NCBI RefSeq assembly: GCF_003046315.1
Contig: NZ_PZZP01000001.1
Coordinates: forward strand, 1,302,001 to 1,366,000
Direction: 5' to 3'
Length of the DNA stretch: 64,000 nt
DNA from: Desmospora activa DSM 45169
GTDB lineage: Bacteria; Bacillota; Bacilli; Thermoactinomycetales; DSM-45169
The translations under genes and the position numbers were made by a program. Shown here one piece after another: positions 25,723 through 34,720 of the stretch (position 1 is the stretch's first letter; each line of letters begins with the position of its first letter). Under the pieces are notes generated by a model, which did no database searches, was not told the DNA's origin, and saw only the letters and a program-made list of their open reading frames with translations.

Positions 25723-26625
25723 ATGTTCCCAATAAAACCGATGGAACCGATACAAACGGAAGCAATGCTCTCCTCCGATGAATGGATTTATCAAGTGAAA
25801 TGGGACGGCGTTCGCATCTTGGCTTATCTGGAGGATGGACAGGTGCGATTATGGAATCGAAAAAAAGCGGAACGAACCGCCCAATACCCTGAGCTGGTTA
25901 CCGAGTTAAAGGGGATTTCGTGCCGATCCGCTGTCCTGGATGGAGAAGTGATTGTGGTTCATCGGGGGCGAGCTGATTTTTTTCAGGTGCTAAAAAGGGA
26001 TTTACTGCAAAATCCGCGCAAAATTCAAGCCGCTTATCAGGCGATACCGGTGCAGTTTCAGTTGTTTGATCTCCTGCATATCAACGGAGAAGATCTGGTG
26101 AAACACGCCTGGGAGCAGCGCGATGAGCAATTGCGATTGCTGCTGGAGAAAACGCAGACGGAACGGATCGCTGTGACGGATTCTTTTGCAGATGGCAACG
26201 CTTTGTGGCATGCAACCCGGGAACGGGGATGGGAAGGGATCGTGATGAAAAGAAAAACCAGTCCCTACCGTGTCGGGCAAAAGCATGCCGACTGGCGTAA
26301 AGTGAAACATTTTCGTACCCTCATGGCTCATCTGGTGGGAGCTTCCTTTAAAAAAGGACGTGTCAATGCGCTTTTGTTGGGAGTGGAGGAGGCGGGTGGG
26401 TGGTACTACATTGGACGTGCCGCCTCTGGGTTAAGTGAGCAGGAGTTGACGCTGCTGACGGAATGGATTCCGCAGTTACAGGTGGCGTCTCCTGCGGTGG
26501 TAAACCCGGTATATGATCCACAGGTTATTTGGATCCGGCCATCTTTTTCCGTCAAGGTTCGTTATTTGGAGTGGACACCACATGGTACGTTACGCTCACC
26601 GACCATCCTCGGATTTAACGCCTAA
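25723..26625 (+). CDS. ligD: ATP-dependent DNA ligase, LigD-type ligase domain as a separate protein
   Basis: This 300-residue ligase seals breaks in end joining. Lys26 in YQVKWDGVR is the adenylated residue (motif I). LDGEVIV (motif III), EGIVMKR (motif IV) and WRKVK (motif V) follow, then an OB domain to residue 300. In Bacillus the ligase and polymerase are one LigD polypeptide; here the polymerase is a separate gene at 27033-27944. No nuclease domain is present in either. The gene lies near ku on the same strand. Confidence 0.92.
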   Translation: MFPIKPMEPIQTEAMLSSDEWIYQVKWDGVRILAYLEDGQVRLWNRKKAERTAQYPELVTELKGISCRSAVLDGEVIVVHRGRADFFQVLKRDLLQNPRKIQAAYQAIPVQFQLFDLLHINGEDLVKHAWEQRDEQLRLLLEKTQTERIAVTDSFADGNALWHATRERGWEGIVMKRKTSPYRVGQKHADWRKVKHFRTLMAHLVGASFKKGRVNALLLGVEEAGGWYYIGRAASGLSEQELTLLTEWIPQLQVASPAVVNPVYDPQVIWIRPSFSVKVRYLEWTPHGTLRSPTILGFNA

Positions 26626-26628
26626 AAG

Positions 26629-26649
26629 AAAAAACCGGCCCTTGGCCGG
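26629..26649 (-). terminator. Terminator between the ligase gene and the P/F-rich ORF
   Basis: CCGGCC and GGCCGG pair over a 3-base loop. On the minus strand the stem is followed by TTTTTTCTTTT, so it mainly serves the 81-residue reverse gene. Confidence 0.7.
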
Positions 26650-26661
26650 AATGTGAGCGGT

Positions 26662-26907
26662 TTACCAGAAGAAGGGGCGGCCGAAAAAGGGACCACCGAA
26701 TGGGGGGAAGAACGGAAACGGGCGGAAAAAGGGGAAACCAAAAAACGGGAAAAGACTAGTCTGCGGACCACCTGGGTTTCCATATGCGGCATATCCATAA
26801 GGGGAGTAAGGATTAGCCTGTTGCGTGTAAAAAGAGGGTCCGAATCCGTCGTGGGTTGGAAAGTCCGGCACAGGGGCATAATCGGGAAAACCTTGTTCTT
26901 GTGTCAA
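26662..26907 (-). CDS. 81-residue Pro/Phe/Gly-rich protein, possible coat protein
   Basis: The product has a Tyr/Pro-rich first half (PDYAPVPDFPTHDGFGPSFY) and then alternating Phe, Pro and Gly (FPFFGFPFFRPFPFFPPFGG). It starts at TTG 26907, 6 bases after GGAGGGA, and ends at a terminator, so it is likely a real gene. Low-complexity proteins like this are common among spore coat and exosporium components of sporeformers; that role is a guess. It sits, reversed, between the split ligase and polymerase genes. Confidence 0.6.
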   Translation of the reverse strand: MTQEQGFPDYAPVPDFPTHDGFGPSFYTQQANPYSPYGYAAYGNPGGPQTSLFPFFGFPFFRPFPFFPPFGGPFFGRPFFW

Positions 26908-27032
26908 CTCTGTTCCCTCCGATTCGTTTGATTTTTAGGCACACTGCACTTTATGATTCAATGTCCATTTTGGACTCTTGTCCGCTGGCATTCGCCCGGA
27001 AATTGGGCGTCAGTGGAGGAAGGGAGGTTTAC

Positions 27033-27944
27033 ATGGTAGCCACGGCACAAACTGTTACCGTCGACAGCCGTGAAATCCGCATATCGAATCCCGAAAAGAT
27101 GTTGTTTCCCGCTCTTTCCCTTACCAAATGGGATTGGATTATGCATCTGACCCGGCTTGCTCCCTATTTGCTTCCCTACTGTAAAGACCGTTACTTGACG
27201 ACGATCCGTTTTCCTGACGGACCGGCGGGAAAGTCGTTTTATCAAAAAAACGCACCTGCTCATACTCCCGATTGGATACCGATTAGCGAAGCGGGTGAGG
27301 TGCGTTATATGCGGTTAGAAGAGACGTCTACCCTTATTTATCTGGGGAATCTGGCCTGTCTGGAATTCCACCTCTCTTTTGACCGTTGCTCAAACCCGGA
27401 TCGGCCGACGGATCTGGTGTTTGATATCGATCCCTCTCAAAAAGGTGCCAAAGGATTTGAGCAAGCGAAGGAGACAGCCCTGCTAACACGGGAAACGCTA
27501 CAATCGTTGGGGTTGGATGGGGTGGTAAAAACCTCAGGCGCGACAGGATTACAAATTTATGTGCCGCTGCTGCCGGGTTACACCTTTGAAGAAACAAGAG
27601 AAGTGAATCAATTTATCGCTCACTATCTACGGGAGAAACATCCCAACTTGATTACCGTAGAGCGAACCGTATCGAAGCGGGGGACTAAGGTGTATTTTGA
27701 CTATCTACAACACTGGCGCGGCAAATCCTTGATTGCACCCTATTCACCGCGAGCGCGGGAAGAGGCGACGGTTTCAACCCCGGTGCGCTGGGAAGAATTA
27801 CGCCCGTCATTGCAACCGGAAGTATTTACACTACAAACGATTCACCGCCGTTTGGCACAAGTGGGGGATCTGTTTTCGCCGTTACGGCAAAACAACGGCT
27901 ACAACCTTGATGATATTTTAAGCTTTATTCGGCAACGACGTTAA
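27033..27944 (+). CDS. ligD: LigD-type polymerase/primase as a separate protein
   Basis: This 303-residue archaeo-eukaryotic primase-fold enzyme fills gaps during end joining. The metal-binding motif VFDIDPS has Asp131 and Asp133, and KTSGATGLQIYVPL is the family nucleotide-binding segment. ATG 27033 follows GGGAGG. It corresponds to the polymerase half of LigD, here unlinked from the ligase (25723-26625). With Ku it forms a complete two-polypeptide LigD end-joining set. Confidence 0.92.
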   Translation: MVATAQTVTVDSREIRISNPEKMLFPALSLTKWDWIMHLTRLAPYLLPYCKDRYLTTIRFPDGPAGKSFYQKNAPAHTPDWIPISEAGEVRYMRLEETSTLIYLGNLACLEFHLSFDRCSNPDRPTDLVFDIDPSQKGAKGFEQAKETALLTRETLQSLGLDGVVKTSGATGLQIYVPLLPGYTFEETREVNQFIAHYLREKHPNLITVERTVSKRGTKVYFDYLQHWRGKSLIAPYSPRAREEATVSTPVRWEELRPSLQPEVFTLQTIHRRLAQVGDLFSPLRQNNGYNLDDILSFIRQRR

Positions 27945-28003
27945 TCACTTGTCTCTGATTTGCCTTTAAGCTATGGTAGGTGGAGAAAGGGGGACGGAGA
28001 AAA

Positions 28004-29305
28004 GTGATACGGCTATTTACCAATGCGACGATTTTGACAATGAAAGAAGGAGAGCCGCTCCTATCGGAAGCTTCGATGTTGATCAAAGGGGATCGCATTG
28101 TTTGGGTGGGCACTGGCTCACCACCGGAAGCAGAAGTGGATAAAATCGTGGATATGAAGGATCGTCTACTGTTGCCGGGATGGATCAACACGCACAACCA
28201 TGCGGCGATGACGCTGTTGCGGGGATACGCGGATGATTTGCCGTTACAAACGTGGCTGCAGAAATATATGTGGCCGCTGGAGGCCCGTTTTCAGGCGCGC
28301 CAGGTGCGGGCGGGCACCCGTTTGGCGGTGGTGGAGATGATTCGTGGCGGGACAACTTGTTTCGCCGATATGTACGATTATATGGATGAAGTAGCACAAG
28401 TAGTGGCGGATTCCGGCATCCGGGCTCGTCTGTGCCGCGGCGTAATCGGTTTAGTATCGGAGCAGGAACGGCAATCCAAGTTAAATGAGGCCGTTCAGTT
28501 TGTACGCGATTGGAACGGAAAAGCCGATGGGCGCATCACGACGATGCTGGCGCCGCACGCCGCCTACACCTGTCCCCCTGCTTATATTGAACAGATTGTA
28601 GAACAAGCGGAAATCCTGGATCAGCCGATTCACACTCATTTGTCGGAAACCGCGGCGGAAGTGGAGCAAAATGTAAACGAATATGGGTGTCGCCCAGTGG
28701 AACACCTGGATCGGTTGGGTGTATTCCAACGTCCCACCCTAGTCGCCCATGCTGTCCATGTAAACGAAGAAGAGATCGCGTTGCTGGCCGCCAGGAGTGT
28801 AAAAATTTCCCATAATCCAGGAAGCAATTTAAAGTTAGGCAGTGGAATCGCTCCCATTCCCGCTATGTTCCGTCATGGCCTTACGCCGTCATTGGGAACA
28901 GACGGGGCCGCCAGCAACAACAATCTTGATCTGTTGGGGGAAATCCAGTTGGCTGCGCTCATCCATAAAGGGGCCAATCAGGATCCAGAGGCAGTCCCTG
29001 CGGAGCAAGCGTTAGCAATGGGTACTCGCTTTGGTGCAGAGGCGCTCTTTTTATCGGATGAAATCGGTACGCTGGAGGCGGGCAAAAAAGCGGATTTTAT
29101 CTCAGTGGATACTTCTGTCCCTCATATGCAGCCGGCCCATGACCTTGTCTCTCATCTGGTTTATGCCGCCGGGGCAAGTGATGTGCAGGATGTTTATGTG
29201 GATGGACACCCATTGATGCGCAACCGCCATCTGCTTACGCTGGATGAGGAAAAAATACGCTGGGAAGCCCAGCGGGCTTTTGAAATGATCGCACCATCCG
29301 AATAA
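28004..29305 (+). CDS. mtaD: Amidohydrolase, MtaD-type (S-adenosylhomocysteine/methylthioadenosine deaminase)
   Basis: This 433-residue metal-dependent deaminase has the metal-binding His64-x-His66 pair in NTHNHAAM, HTHLSET, the histidine in VAHAVH, and the aspartate in GTDGAASNN. That pattern is shared with MtaD, which removes ammonia from methylthioadenosine or SAH. Close relatives act on other purines or guanine, so the substrate is probable rather than certain. GTG 28004 follows GGGGGACGGAG; an earlier GTG at 27980 would include that site. Confidence 0.82.
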   Translation: MIRLFTNATILTMKEGEPLLSEASMLIKGDRIVWVGTGSPPEAEVDKIVDMKDRLLLPGWINTHNHAAMTLLRGYADDLPLQTWLQKYMWPLEARFQARQVRAGTRLAVVEMIRGGTTCFADMYDYMDEVAQVVADSGIRARLCRGVIGLVSEQERQSKLNEAVQFVRDWNGKADGRITTMLAPHAAYTCPPAYIEQIVEQAEILDQPIHTHLSETAAEVEQNVNEYGCRPVEHLDRLGVFQRPTLVAHAVHVNEEEIALLAARSVKISHNPGSNLKLGSGIAPIPAMFRHGLTPSLGTDGAASNNNLDLLGEIQLAALIHKGANQDPEAVPAEQALAMGTRFGAEALFLSDEIGTLEAGKKADFISVDTSVPHMQPAHDLVSHLVYAAGASDVQDVYVDGHPLMRNRHLLTLDEEKIRWEAQRAFEMIAPSE

Positions 29306-29327
29306 AAAAACCTGCCAGTCGGCAGGT
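29304..29327. terminator. Terminator between mtaD and the 64-residue reverse ORF
   Basis: ACCTGCC and GGCAGGT form a 7-bp stem. The seven A on its left side give a T-run for minus-strand transcripts ending the gene at 29380-29574. Confidence 0.6.
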
Positions 29328-29379
29328 AATCAATGGATGGGGGTATAGGCAGGAGTAATCAAGTTACAATAGAAATAAG

Positions 29380-29574
29380 TTATTCGTTTAATTCGATCTC
29401 CAGGTGATAACGCAAAGGGATATCAGAGGAGTCCTCTGTTTTCCTTTTCCATCGCGAAGAAGGAGAAGCCCATGCTTCAACCTGGAGAAGCGTCCGGATT
29501 GCTTCCAGTTCCTCGGCGGGGAAGTGCCCGTCCAGCTCCTCCAAGATCCGACCGGGGGACGAAAAAGCATCCAT
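29380..29574 (-). CDS. 64-residue hypothetical protein
   Basis: This small, acidic, mostly helical protein (EELDGHFPAEELEAIRTLLQ) has an excellent AAGGAGGTGA ribosome site before ATG 29574 and a terminator after its stop, which together argue for a real gene. I do not recognise a family, and its neighbours do not suggest a role. Confidence 0.6.
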   Translation of the reverse strand: MDAFSSPGRILEELDGHFPAEELEAIRTLLQVEAWASPSSRWKRKTEDSSDIPLRYHLEIELNE

Positions 29575-29646
29575 TGGCTCACCTCCTTATGTACCGTTAT
29601 TGTCACCTCCCTGGCCGGGAGTATGACTTACACTTTTTACACGTAT

Positions 29647-29678
29647 CCCCGTCCGACATCCCTTGGACGGGGCTTTTT
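29647..29678 (+). terminator. Terminator upstream of the lipoprotein gene
   Basis: CCCCGTCC and GGACGGGG pair over a 10-base loop, followed by CTTTTT. It lies 70 bases before the lipoprotein start on the same strand and probably insulates that gene from mtaD read-through. Confidence 0.7.
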
Positions 29679-29748
29679 CCGCTTTCGGTGATAAACGGGA
29701 GCGGTGTTTCGTACATTGGAATTATAGTCCATGGAGGGAGGGGCAACG

Positions 29749-30417
29749 GTGCGAATTGGGTTGATATTGTTGTCCGTCTTTTTCTGTGTCGGTTTAATCG
29801 GCTGCATCAAACATGATTCAATCGCCGAGCAAGCACCGGAGGAGACAGCGGAAAAAGAAGCGGATACGGAGCAATGGGATCAGGTTTTTTTACAGCGTAT
29901 CGAAACGGAGATGAAAAAGGATCAACGAGATTTTACCCTGTCTTTACAAGACGGTAGTTCGTTTGCAGGAAAAGAAAAAGATGGGGAATGGAACTTAACG
30001 AGTACCGATACCGAAAAAGAGGAATCGATCAAAGCCGTACAGGAAGATGGAATGATCAAATTAACCCGAGGAGATCAGACGGAAGAGTTGAGTACACGCC
30101 AGTTTGGATTGGTCGCTCCCCAGGATCACTTTCAGTTGGTACGGGATTCTGTACAACGCGTGAACAAGGAAACGAAAGCAGGGCAGGATTGGTATGTCGT
30201 GGATCTAAATAAGGAAGATCTGGGGGATAAACTGGGACACTGGATGGGAAAACCGTATGATCAAGGAGCGGCCAGCCAAGCGAGCCGTAAGTTTATTTTT
30301 CAATATCGATTTCAATTTGATGAAAACCACTTACGTCAGATGGTGATCCGGGTTACGTCATTGGAAGATTCTGATGCAAACGAACTGGTTGAGTATACGT
30401 TTGAGCCCGATAAATAA
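29749..30417 (+). CDS. Lipoprotein of unknown function
   Basis: This 222-residue protein has a signal and lipobox (LLSVFFCVGLIGC, Cys19), then an acidic linker and a beta-rich domain of about 170 residues. GTG 29749 is preceded by GGAGGGAGGGG. The domain (DGSSFAGKEKDGEWNLTST and similar stretches) reminds me of surface proteins that bind small ligands or peptides, but I cannot name a family. It is followed by a strong hairpin, so it is probably monocistronic. Confidence 0.7.
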   Translation: MRIGLILLSVFFCVGLIGCIKHDSIAEQAPEETAEKEADTEQWDQVFLQRIETEMKKDQRDFTLSLQDGSSFAGKEKDGEWNLTSTDTEKEESIKAVQEDGMIKLTRGDQTEELSTRQFGLVAPQDHFQLVRDSVQRVNKETKAGQDWYVVDLNKEDLGDKLGHWMGKPYDQGAASQASRKFIFQYRFQFDENHLRQMVIRVTSLEDSDANELVEYTFEPDK

Positions 30418-30424
30418 GGATAAA

Positions 30425-30469
30425 CGAAAGCAGGGGCATGACGGGATCGCCGTTGTGCCCCTGCTTTCG
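30425..30469 (+). terminator. Long hairpin after the lipoprotein gene
   Basis: CGAAAGCAGGGGCA pairs perfectly with TGCCCCTGCTTTCG over 14 bp, with an inner ACGG/CCGT pair. It is not followed by a T-run, so it may act as an RNA stabiliser or a weak terminator. Confidence 0.5.
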
Positions 30470-30532
30470 TATATATAATGTGATATACTTCTATCAATAC
30501 TTTTAGTGTATTGCGTAGAAAGGTGGGGGACC

Positions 30533-31060
30533 ATGTCTCTTCGTTGGCCAGTAGCCGTGACAGCACTGATTGTCTCGTTATTGCTGTTGTTTGGGGGATA
30601 TACCCTCTTTCAATGGACAAACCTGGAGCGTCCGCTAAAGCAGACAATAGCAGAAACACCAACGGTGACAGCGAAAGAGATCACGGTTTCTCCCGACAAA
30701 ATCACGATTCGCCTAGAGGCAGATGCGCACTTTTCGTTGACGCAGCAGTATCCGTCATTGCAGAAACAATTGACGGCGATTGCGGGAGGGCGACCGTTAG
30801 AAATAGAAATGCTGGATCACCCTGATAAAACTTTAAACCAAGCCTGGGGTGAAATGGTATTTGGTGTGGAGGAAGGGCTGGCTCACCAGCGTTATTCCGC
30901 GATTCCCGCTGCGGTAAAGAAGGCAACACCATCTGGGGCGGAAAGTTATGTTGTTATGGATGATAGCCATCTGTATATCGAAATCAAACAGGGAGAAGCG
31001 CGATTGTATCGCATTCTTCCTTTGCATAAGAAAGAGAGTGGGGTGAAGGATAATGGGTAA
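30533..31060 (+). CDS. Membrane-anchored protein coupled to the FtsH-like protease
   Basis: This 175-residue protein has one N-terminal helix (AVTALIVSLLLLFGGYTLF) and a domain of about 145 residues that should lie outside the membrane. ATG 30533 follows AGGTGGGGGA. Its end overlaps the start of the FtsH-like gene by 8 bp. FtsH normally carries its extracytoplasmic domain between two helices; that domain is missing from the neighbour, so this protein might provide it in trans. This is inference from layout; no family is recognised. Confidence 0.62.
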   Translation: MSLRWPVAVTALIVSLLLLFGGYTLFQWTNLERPLKQTIAETPTVTAKEITVSPDKITIRLEADAHFSLTQQYPSLQKQLTAIAGGRPLEIEMLDHPDKTLNQAWGEMVFGVEEGLAHQRYSAIPAAVKKATPSGAESYVVMDDSHLYIEIKQGEARLYRILPLHKKESGVKDNG

Positions 31061-32549
31061 AGGCATCGTGGTAGGGGTGGTTCCGGCTACACTGCTTTTT
31101 CTGCTGTATCTGGGACTCAGTCCTATGCCGATCCTAGTTCTGGCCGGTATCGCCGGTCTGGTTTGGGTGATGATGGGTTCCCGTTCCGGTTCTGGAAAAA
31201 AGAAGATCCTTCACTCTAAAGAGGCTGTTCCAACGGTATCATTTGATCAAATCGGAGGGCAAGAACGGGCAAAAAAAGAACTGCGGGAAGCGCTCGACTT
31301 TTTGATCCACCGTCACCATATTCGCCAATACGGGATTCGCCCGCTTAAAGGGATTCTGTTGTCTGGACCTCCCGGTACAGGAAAAACGTTGATGGCTAAA
31401 GCGGCCGCTCACTACACGGATTCAGTGTTTATCACCACATCCGGAAGTGAATTTATCGAAATGTATGTGGGTGTCGGTGCACAACGGATTCGCGAGTTGT
31501 TTCATAAGGCGCGCAAAGAGGCGAAGAAAAACAATAAAAACAGCGCTATCATCTTTATCGACGAGATCGATGTGATCGGTGGACAGCGCGCCGGCTCGCA
31601 GCATCGCGAATATGATCAGACGTTAAATCAGTTGCTGACGGAAATGGACGGCATGACGACAGACCGCAAAGTGCAGGTGTTGGTGGTTGCCGCCACCAAC
31701 CGCAAAGATATGTTGGACTCGGCCCTGTTGCGCCCGGGACGCTTTGATCGACATATTACGGTGGATCTCCCGGATAAAAAAGCGCGTATGTCCATTTTAA
31801 AGTTGCATACGCATAATAAGCCCTTGGCTGATGATGTGGACCTGGAACAAATTGGGGTGGAGACATTTGGCTTTTCCGGTGCTCAGTTGGAGAGTCTCAC
31901 CAATGAAGCGGCGATTTATGCGATGCGGAACGGCAGTGATAAGATTGGGCAACGGCATTTGTCTGAGGCGATCGATAAGGTGATGATGGGAGAAAAAACG
32001 GATCGAGAAGCCACACAGGAAGAGCGGGAGCGCGTCGCCATTCATGAGTTGGGTCATGCGATTGTATCCGAATGGGTTCGTCCTCACTCTGTTTCTCAGG
32101 TTTCGTTGGCTCCACGAGGACAGGCATTGGGATATGTGCGCCATCACCCTGGTCAGGATCGCTACCTTCACACCCGAAAGCAAATTGAAGATCAGATTAT
32201 GATCTGTTTGGCCGGTGCTGCCGCTGAGGAACAGGTATACAAGAATCGCTCAACTGGAGCTAAAAACGATTACGAACAAGCCAATCGTTTTACCCGTGCA
32301 TTAATTGAAGCCGGTTTGTCGGATTTGGGAATCATTGATAAAGATTTGGTTAGCAATGAGACACTCCACCAAGAATCTGTTAAGATACTTAAGGAGCTTC
32401 ATGTTCGGACGGTCCAGCTGTTGGATCGCTATTTCCCTGTCTTTGACGCTGCCCTTACCATCCTTTTAAAAGAAGAGGTGCTATCAGGGGAGCAGTTCCG
32501 GGAATTATTGAAGCGATATATGGAAGAACCTAAGGCGGTCAATGGATGA
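31053..32549 (+). CDS. FtsH-like AAA+ zinc metalloprotease without extracytoplasmic domain
   Basis: This 498-residue protein has two closely spaced membrane helices (residues 5-42), an AAA+ domain with Walker A GPPGTGKT (105-112) and Walker B IIFIDEID, and an M41 peptidase with HELGH (331-335) and a third zinc ligand Asp406. The pore motif reads MYVGVG where FtsH has FVGVG. Canonical FtsH is about 640 residues and has a 70-residue outer domain between its helices, which is absent here. It is therefore a paralogue. It may degrade membrane or sporulation proteins; the substrate is unknown. Confidence 0.85.
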   Translation: MGKGIVVGVVPATLLFLLYLGLSPMPILVLAGIAGLVWVMMGSRSGSGKKKILHSKEAVPTVSFDQIGGQERAKKELREALDFLIHRHHIRQYGIRPLKGILLSGPPGTGKTLMAKAAAHYTDSVFITTSGSEFIEMYVGVGAQRIRELFHKARKEAKKNNKNSAIIFIDEIDVIGGQRAGSQHREYDQTLNQLLTEMDGMTTDRKVQVLVVAATNRKDMLDSALLRPGRFDRHITVDLPDKKARMSILKLHTHNKPLADDVDLEQIGVETFGFSGAQLESLTNEAAIYAMRNGSDKIGQRHLSEAIDKVMMGEKTDREATQEERERVAIHELGHAIVSEWVRPHSVSQVSLAPRGQALGYVRHHPGQDRYLHTRKQIEDQIMICLAGAAAEEQVYKNRSTGAKNDYEQANRFTRALIEAGLSDLGIIDKDLVSNETLHQESVKILKELHVRTVQLLDRYFPVFDAALTILLKEEVLSGEQFRELLKRYMEEPKAVNG

Positions 32550-32582
32550 CCGCGTGTAAGGTTGGGGAAGGAGAAATGGGTT

Positions 32583-33473
32583 TTGTCAGACATTCAACAT
32601 GTCGTCGTTTATGGCGGCGGCACGATGGGGCAAGGAATTGCGGAGCTTTTGTCCAAAAAAGGGTTTGATGTCAGTGTCATCGAAAAAACACAAGCTTTGG
32701 CTAAACAGGCACACCATCACATTGAACTCAGTTTGGATAAACAGCTTTCCAAGTGGGGAATCACGCAAGCGGAGAAAAAATTGATCCTCTCCCGCATTCA
32801 ATTTACCAATGAAGAGACGCCGCTACAGTATGCAGATTTGGTGATTGAAACCATTACAGAGGATCTGGAGTCCAAAAAAGAGGTGTTTGATCGTTGTGAT
32901 CGGCTGTGCCCTTCTAACACGATTGTGGCCAGCAACACCTCAACCTTGAGCTTGACCGAATTGGCGGCCGTCACCCGACGTCCAGAAAGGGTGATCGGCC
33001 TCCATTTTGTTCATCCCAGCACACGGGTGGATTTGGTGGAGATTGTACGGGGATTGCGGACGAGTCCAGAGACGGTTGACGAAGTAAAAGCCTTGCTGGA
33101 GCGACTCCACCTGGTCGGGGTGGAAGTGTATGAATCCCCTGGCTTTGTCACGACGCGCCTGATTGTGATCCTGATCAACGAAGCACTGTATACACTGATG
33201 GAAGGAGTGGCCTCGCCTGAAGCGATCGATACGGCGATGAAGCGCGGTTATCGCTTCCCCTACGGTCCACTGGAAATGGCGGATCGATTTGGACTGGATT
33301 CGGTGTTGGCGGCGATGGAGCAACTCTTCCGCGAATACGGTGACAACAAATTCCGTCCGGCACCCTTGTTGAAGAAGATGGTGAGAGCAGGTCAACTGGG
33401 GGTTAAAACGGGTGAAGGTTTTTTCCACTATGATGAGGACGGCGATCGGATCGGGAAGGAGGGTGTACAATGA
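32583..33473 (+). CDS. hbd: 3-hydroxyacyl-CoA dehydrogenase (3-hydroxybutyryl-CoA type)
   Basis: This 296-residue NAD-dependent enzyme oxidises 3-hydroxyacyl-CoA. The Rossmann motif GGGTMGQG (11-18), the catalytic region ASNTSTLSLTELA, GLHFVHP, and the C-terminal domain (PYGPLEMADRFGLD) are all present. TTG 32583 lies 9 bases after AAGGAG and is favoured over TTG 32562, which precedes the ribosome site. It shares a 4-bp ATGA overlap with ackA, suggesting a short operon linking acyl-CoA turnover to acetate formation. Confidence 0.88.
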   Translation: MSDIQHVVVYGGGTMGQGIAELLSKKGFDVSVIEKTQALAKQAHHHIELSLDKQLSKWGITQAEKKLILSRIQFTNEETPLQYADLVIETITEDLESKKEVFDRCDRLCPSNTIVASNTSTLSLTELAAVTRRPERVIGLHFVHPSTRVDLVEIVRGLRTSPETVDEVKALLERLHLVGVEVYESPGFVTTRLIVILINEALYTLMEGVASPEAIDTAMKRGYRFPYGPLEMADRFGLDSVLAAMEQLFREYGDNKFRPAPLLKKMVRAGQLGVKTGEGFFHYDEDGDRIGKEGVQ

Positions 33474-34669
33474 AGGTGCTGGTGATCAATTGTGGCAGCT
33501 CATCCATCAAATATGAACTGTTCGATATGGCCCAAGAAAGTGTATTGGCCAGCGGATTAGTGGAACGGATCGGTTCCGATCGCTCCATTCTAACCCATAA
33601 GGTGACCGGAAAAGAGCCTTGGGTGGAAACGGCAGAGATTTTGGATCATCGCCAAGGGTTGAACAAAGTGCTCGCTTTGTTGGTAGATAAAACCTTGGGT
33701 GTGCTTCATTCCGTCGATGAAGTGGATGCTGTCGGTCATCGGGTGGTGCACGGCGGTGAAGCTTTCTCCCAATCGGCTTTAATCAACACGGATGTGGTGC
33801 GAGCGATTCAAGCCAATGTGGATCTGGCTCCGCTTCATAATCCACCCAATCTTTTGGGGATTGATGCCGCCCGCCATCACCTTCCTCACGCACAACATGC
33901 GGCGGTGTTTGATACGGCATTTCATCAGACGATGCCGGACTATGCATATCTCTACGCGTTGCCACGAGTGTTGTATCAGAAACATAAAGTGCGCCGCTAC
34001 GGTTTTCATGGTACTTCTCATCAGTATGTATCGGAGCGCGCAGCGGAGATGTTAGAAAAACCGTTGGAAGAGCTGAAACTGATTTCGTGCCATATCGGCA
34101 ACGGCGCCAGTTGCACGGCGATCCAGGGCGGAAAATCGGTTGACACCAGTATGGGCATGACTCCACTGGAAGGGTTGATGATGGGAACGCGCAGCGGCGA
34201 TATCGATCCAGCCATCGTTCCTTTTATTATGGCAAAGGAAGAGTTAACACTGGCGGAAGTTAACTCGATGATGAATAAACATAGCGGCTTGATCGGAGTG
34301 TCAGGACTCTCCAGCGATATGCGGGAGATTGTTGAAGGGACGTTTGAAGGGAATAAACAGGCTAAGCTTGCTTTAGAAATGTATACTTACCGCTTACGCA
34401 AAACAATAGGTGCCTATGCTGCGGCCATGGATGGGGTGGATGCGATTATCTTTACCGCCGGTGTCGGGGAGAATGCTTCGCTGGTACGGGAGTGGACTTG
34501 TCGCGGCCTTTCGTATCTGGGGGTAGAGCTGGATAAGGAGAAAAACGCCAATCGCGGATTACAAGTAATCAGCACACCGGAATCCCGGGTGAAAGTGTTG
34601 GTGATTCCGACGGATGAAGAACTGATGATTGCACGGGAAACGAAAAGGCTGGTGGAAAGCGCATCATGA
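33470..34669 (+). CDS. ackA: Acetate kinase
   Basis: This 399-residue ASKHA-fold kinase interconverts acetate plus ATP with acetyl phosphate plus ADP. MKVLVINCGSSSIKYELFD at the N-terminus is the phosphate-1 motif. HRVVHGGE, RRYGFHGTSHQYVS (active-site region) and GTRSGDIDP follow. The length matches AckA rather than butyrate kinase (about 360). No phosphotransacetylase gene lies next to it. Confidence 0.94.
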   Translation: MKVLVINCGSSSIKYELFDMAQESVLASGLVERIGSDRSILTHKVTGKEPWVETAEILDHRQGLNKVLALLVDKTLGVLHSVDEVDAVGHRVVHGGEAFSQSALINTDVVRAIQANVDLAPLHNPPNLLGIDAARHHLPHAQHAAVFDTAFHQTMPDYAYLYALPRVLYQKHKVRRYGFHGTSHQYVSERAAEMLEKPLEELKLISCHIGNGASCTAIQGGKSVDTSMGMTPLEGLMMGTRSGDIDPAIVPFIMAKEELTLAEVNSMMNKHSGLIGVSGLSSDMREIVEGTFEGNKQAKLALEMYTYRLRKTIGAYAAAMDGVDAIIFTAGVGENASLVREWTCRGLSYLGVELDKEKNANRGLQVISTPESRVKVLVIPTDEELMIARETKRLVESAS

Positions 34670-34720
34670 TTGTCGTCTATGTTACAATGATGGCGACAAG
34701 ATGCAGAGAGGAGAACACAG

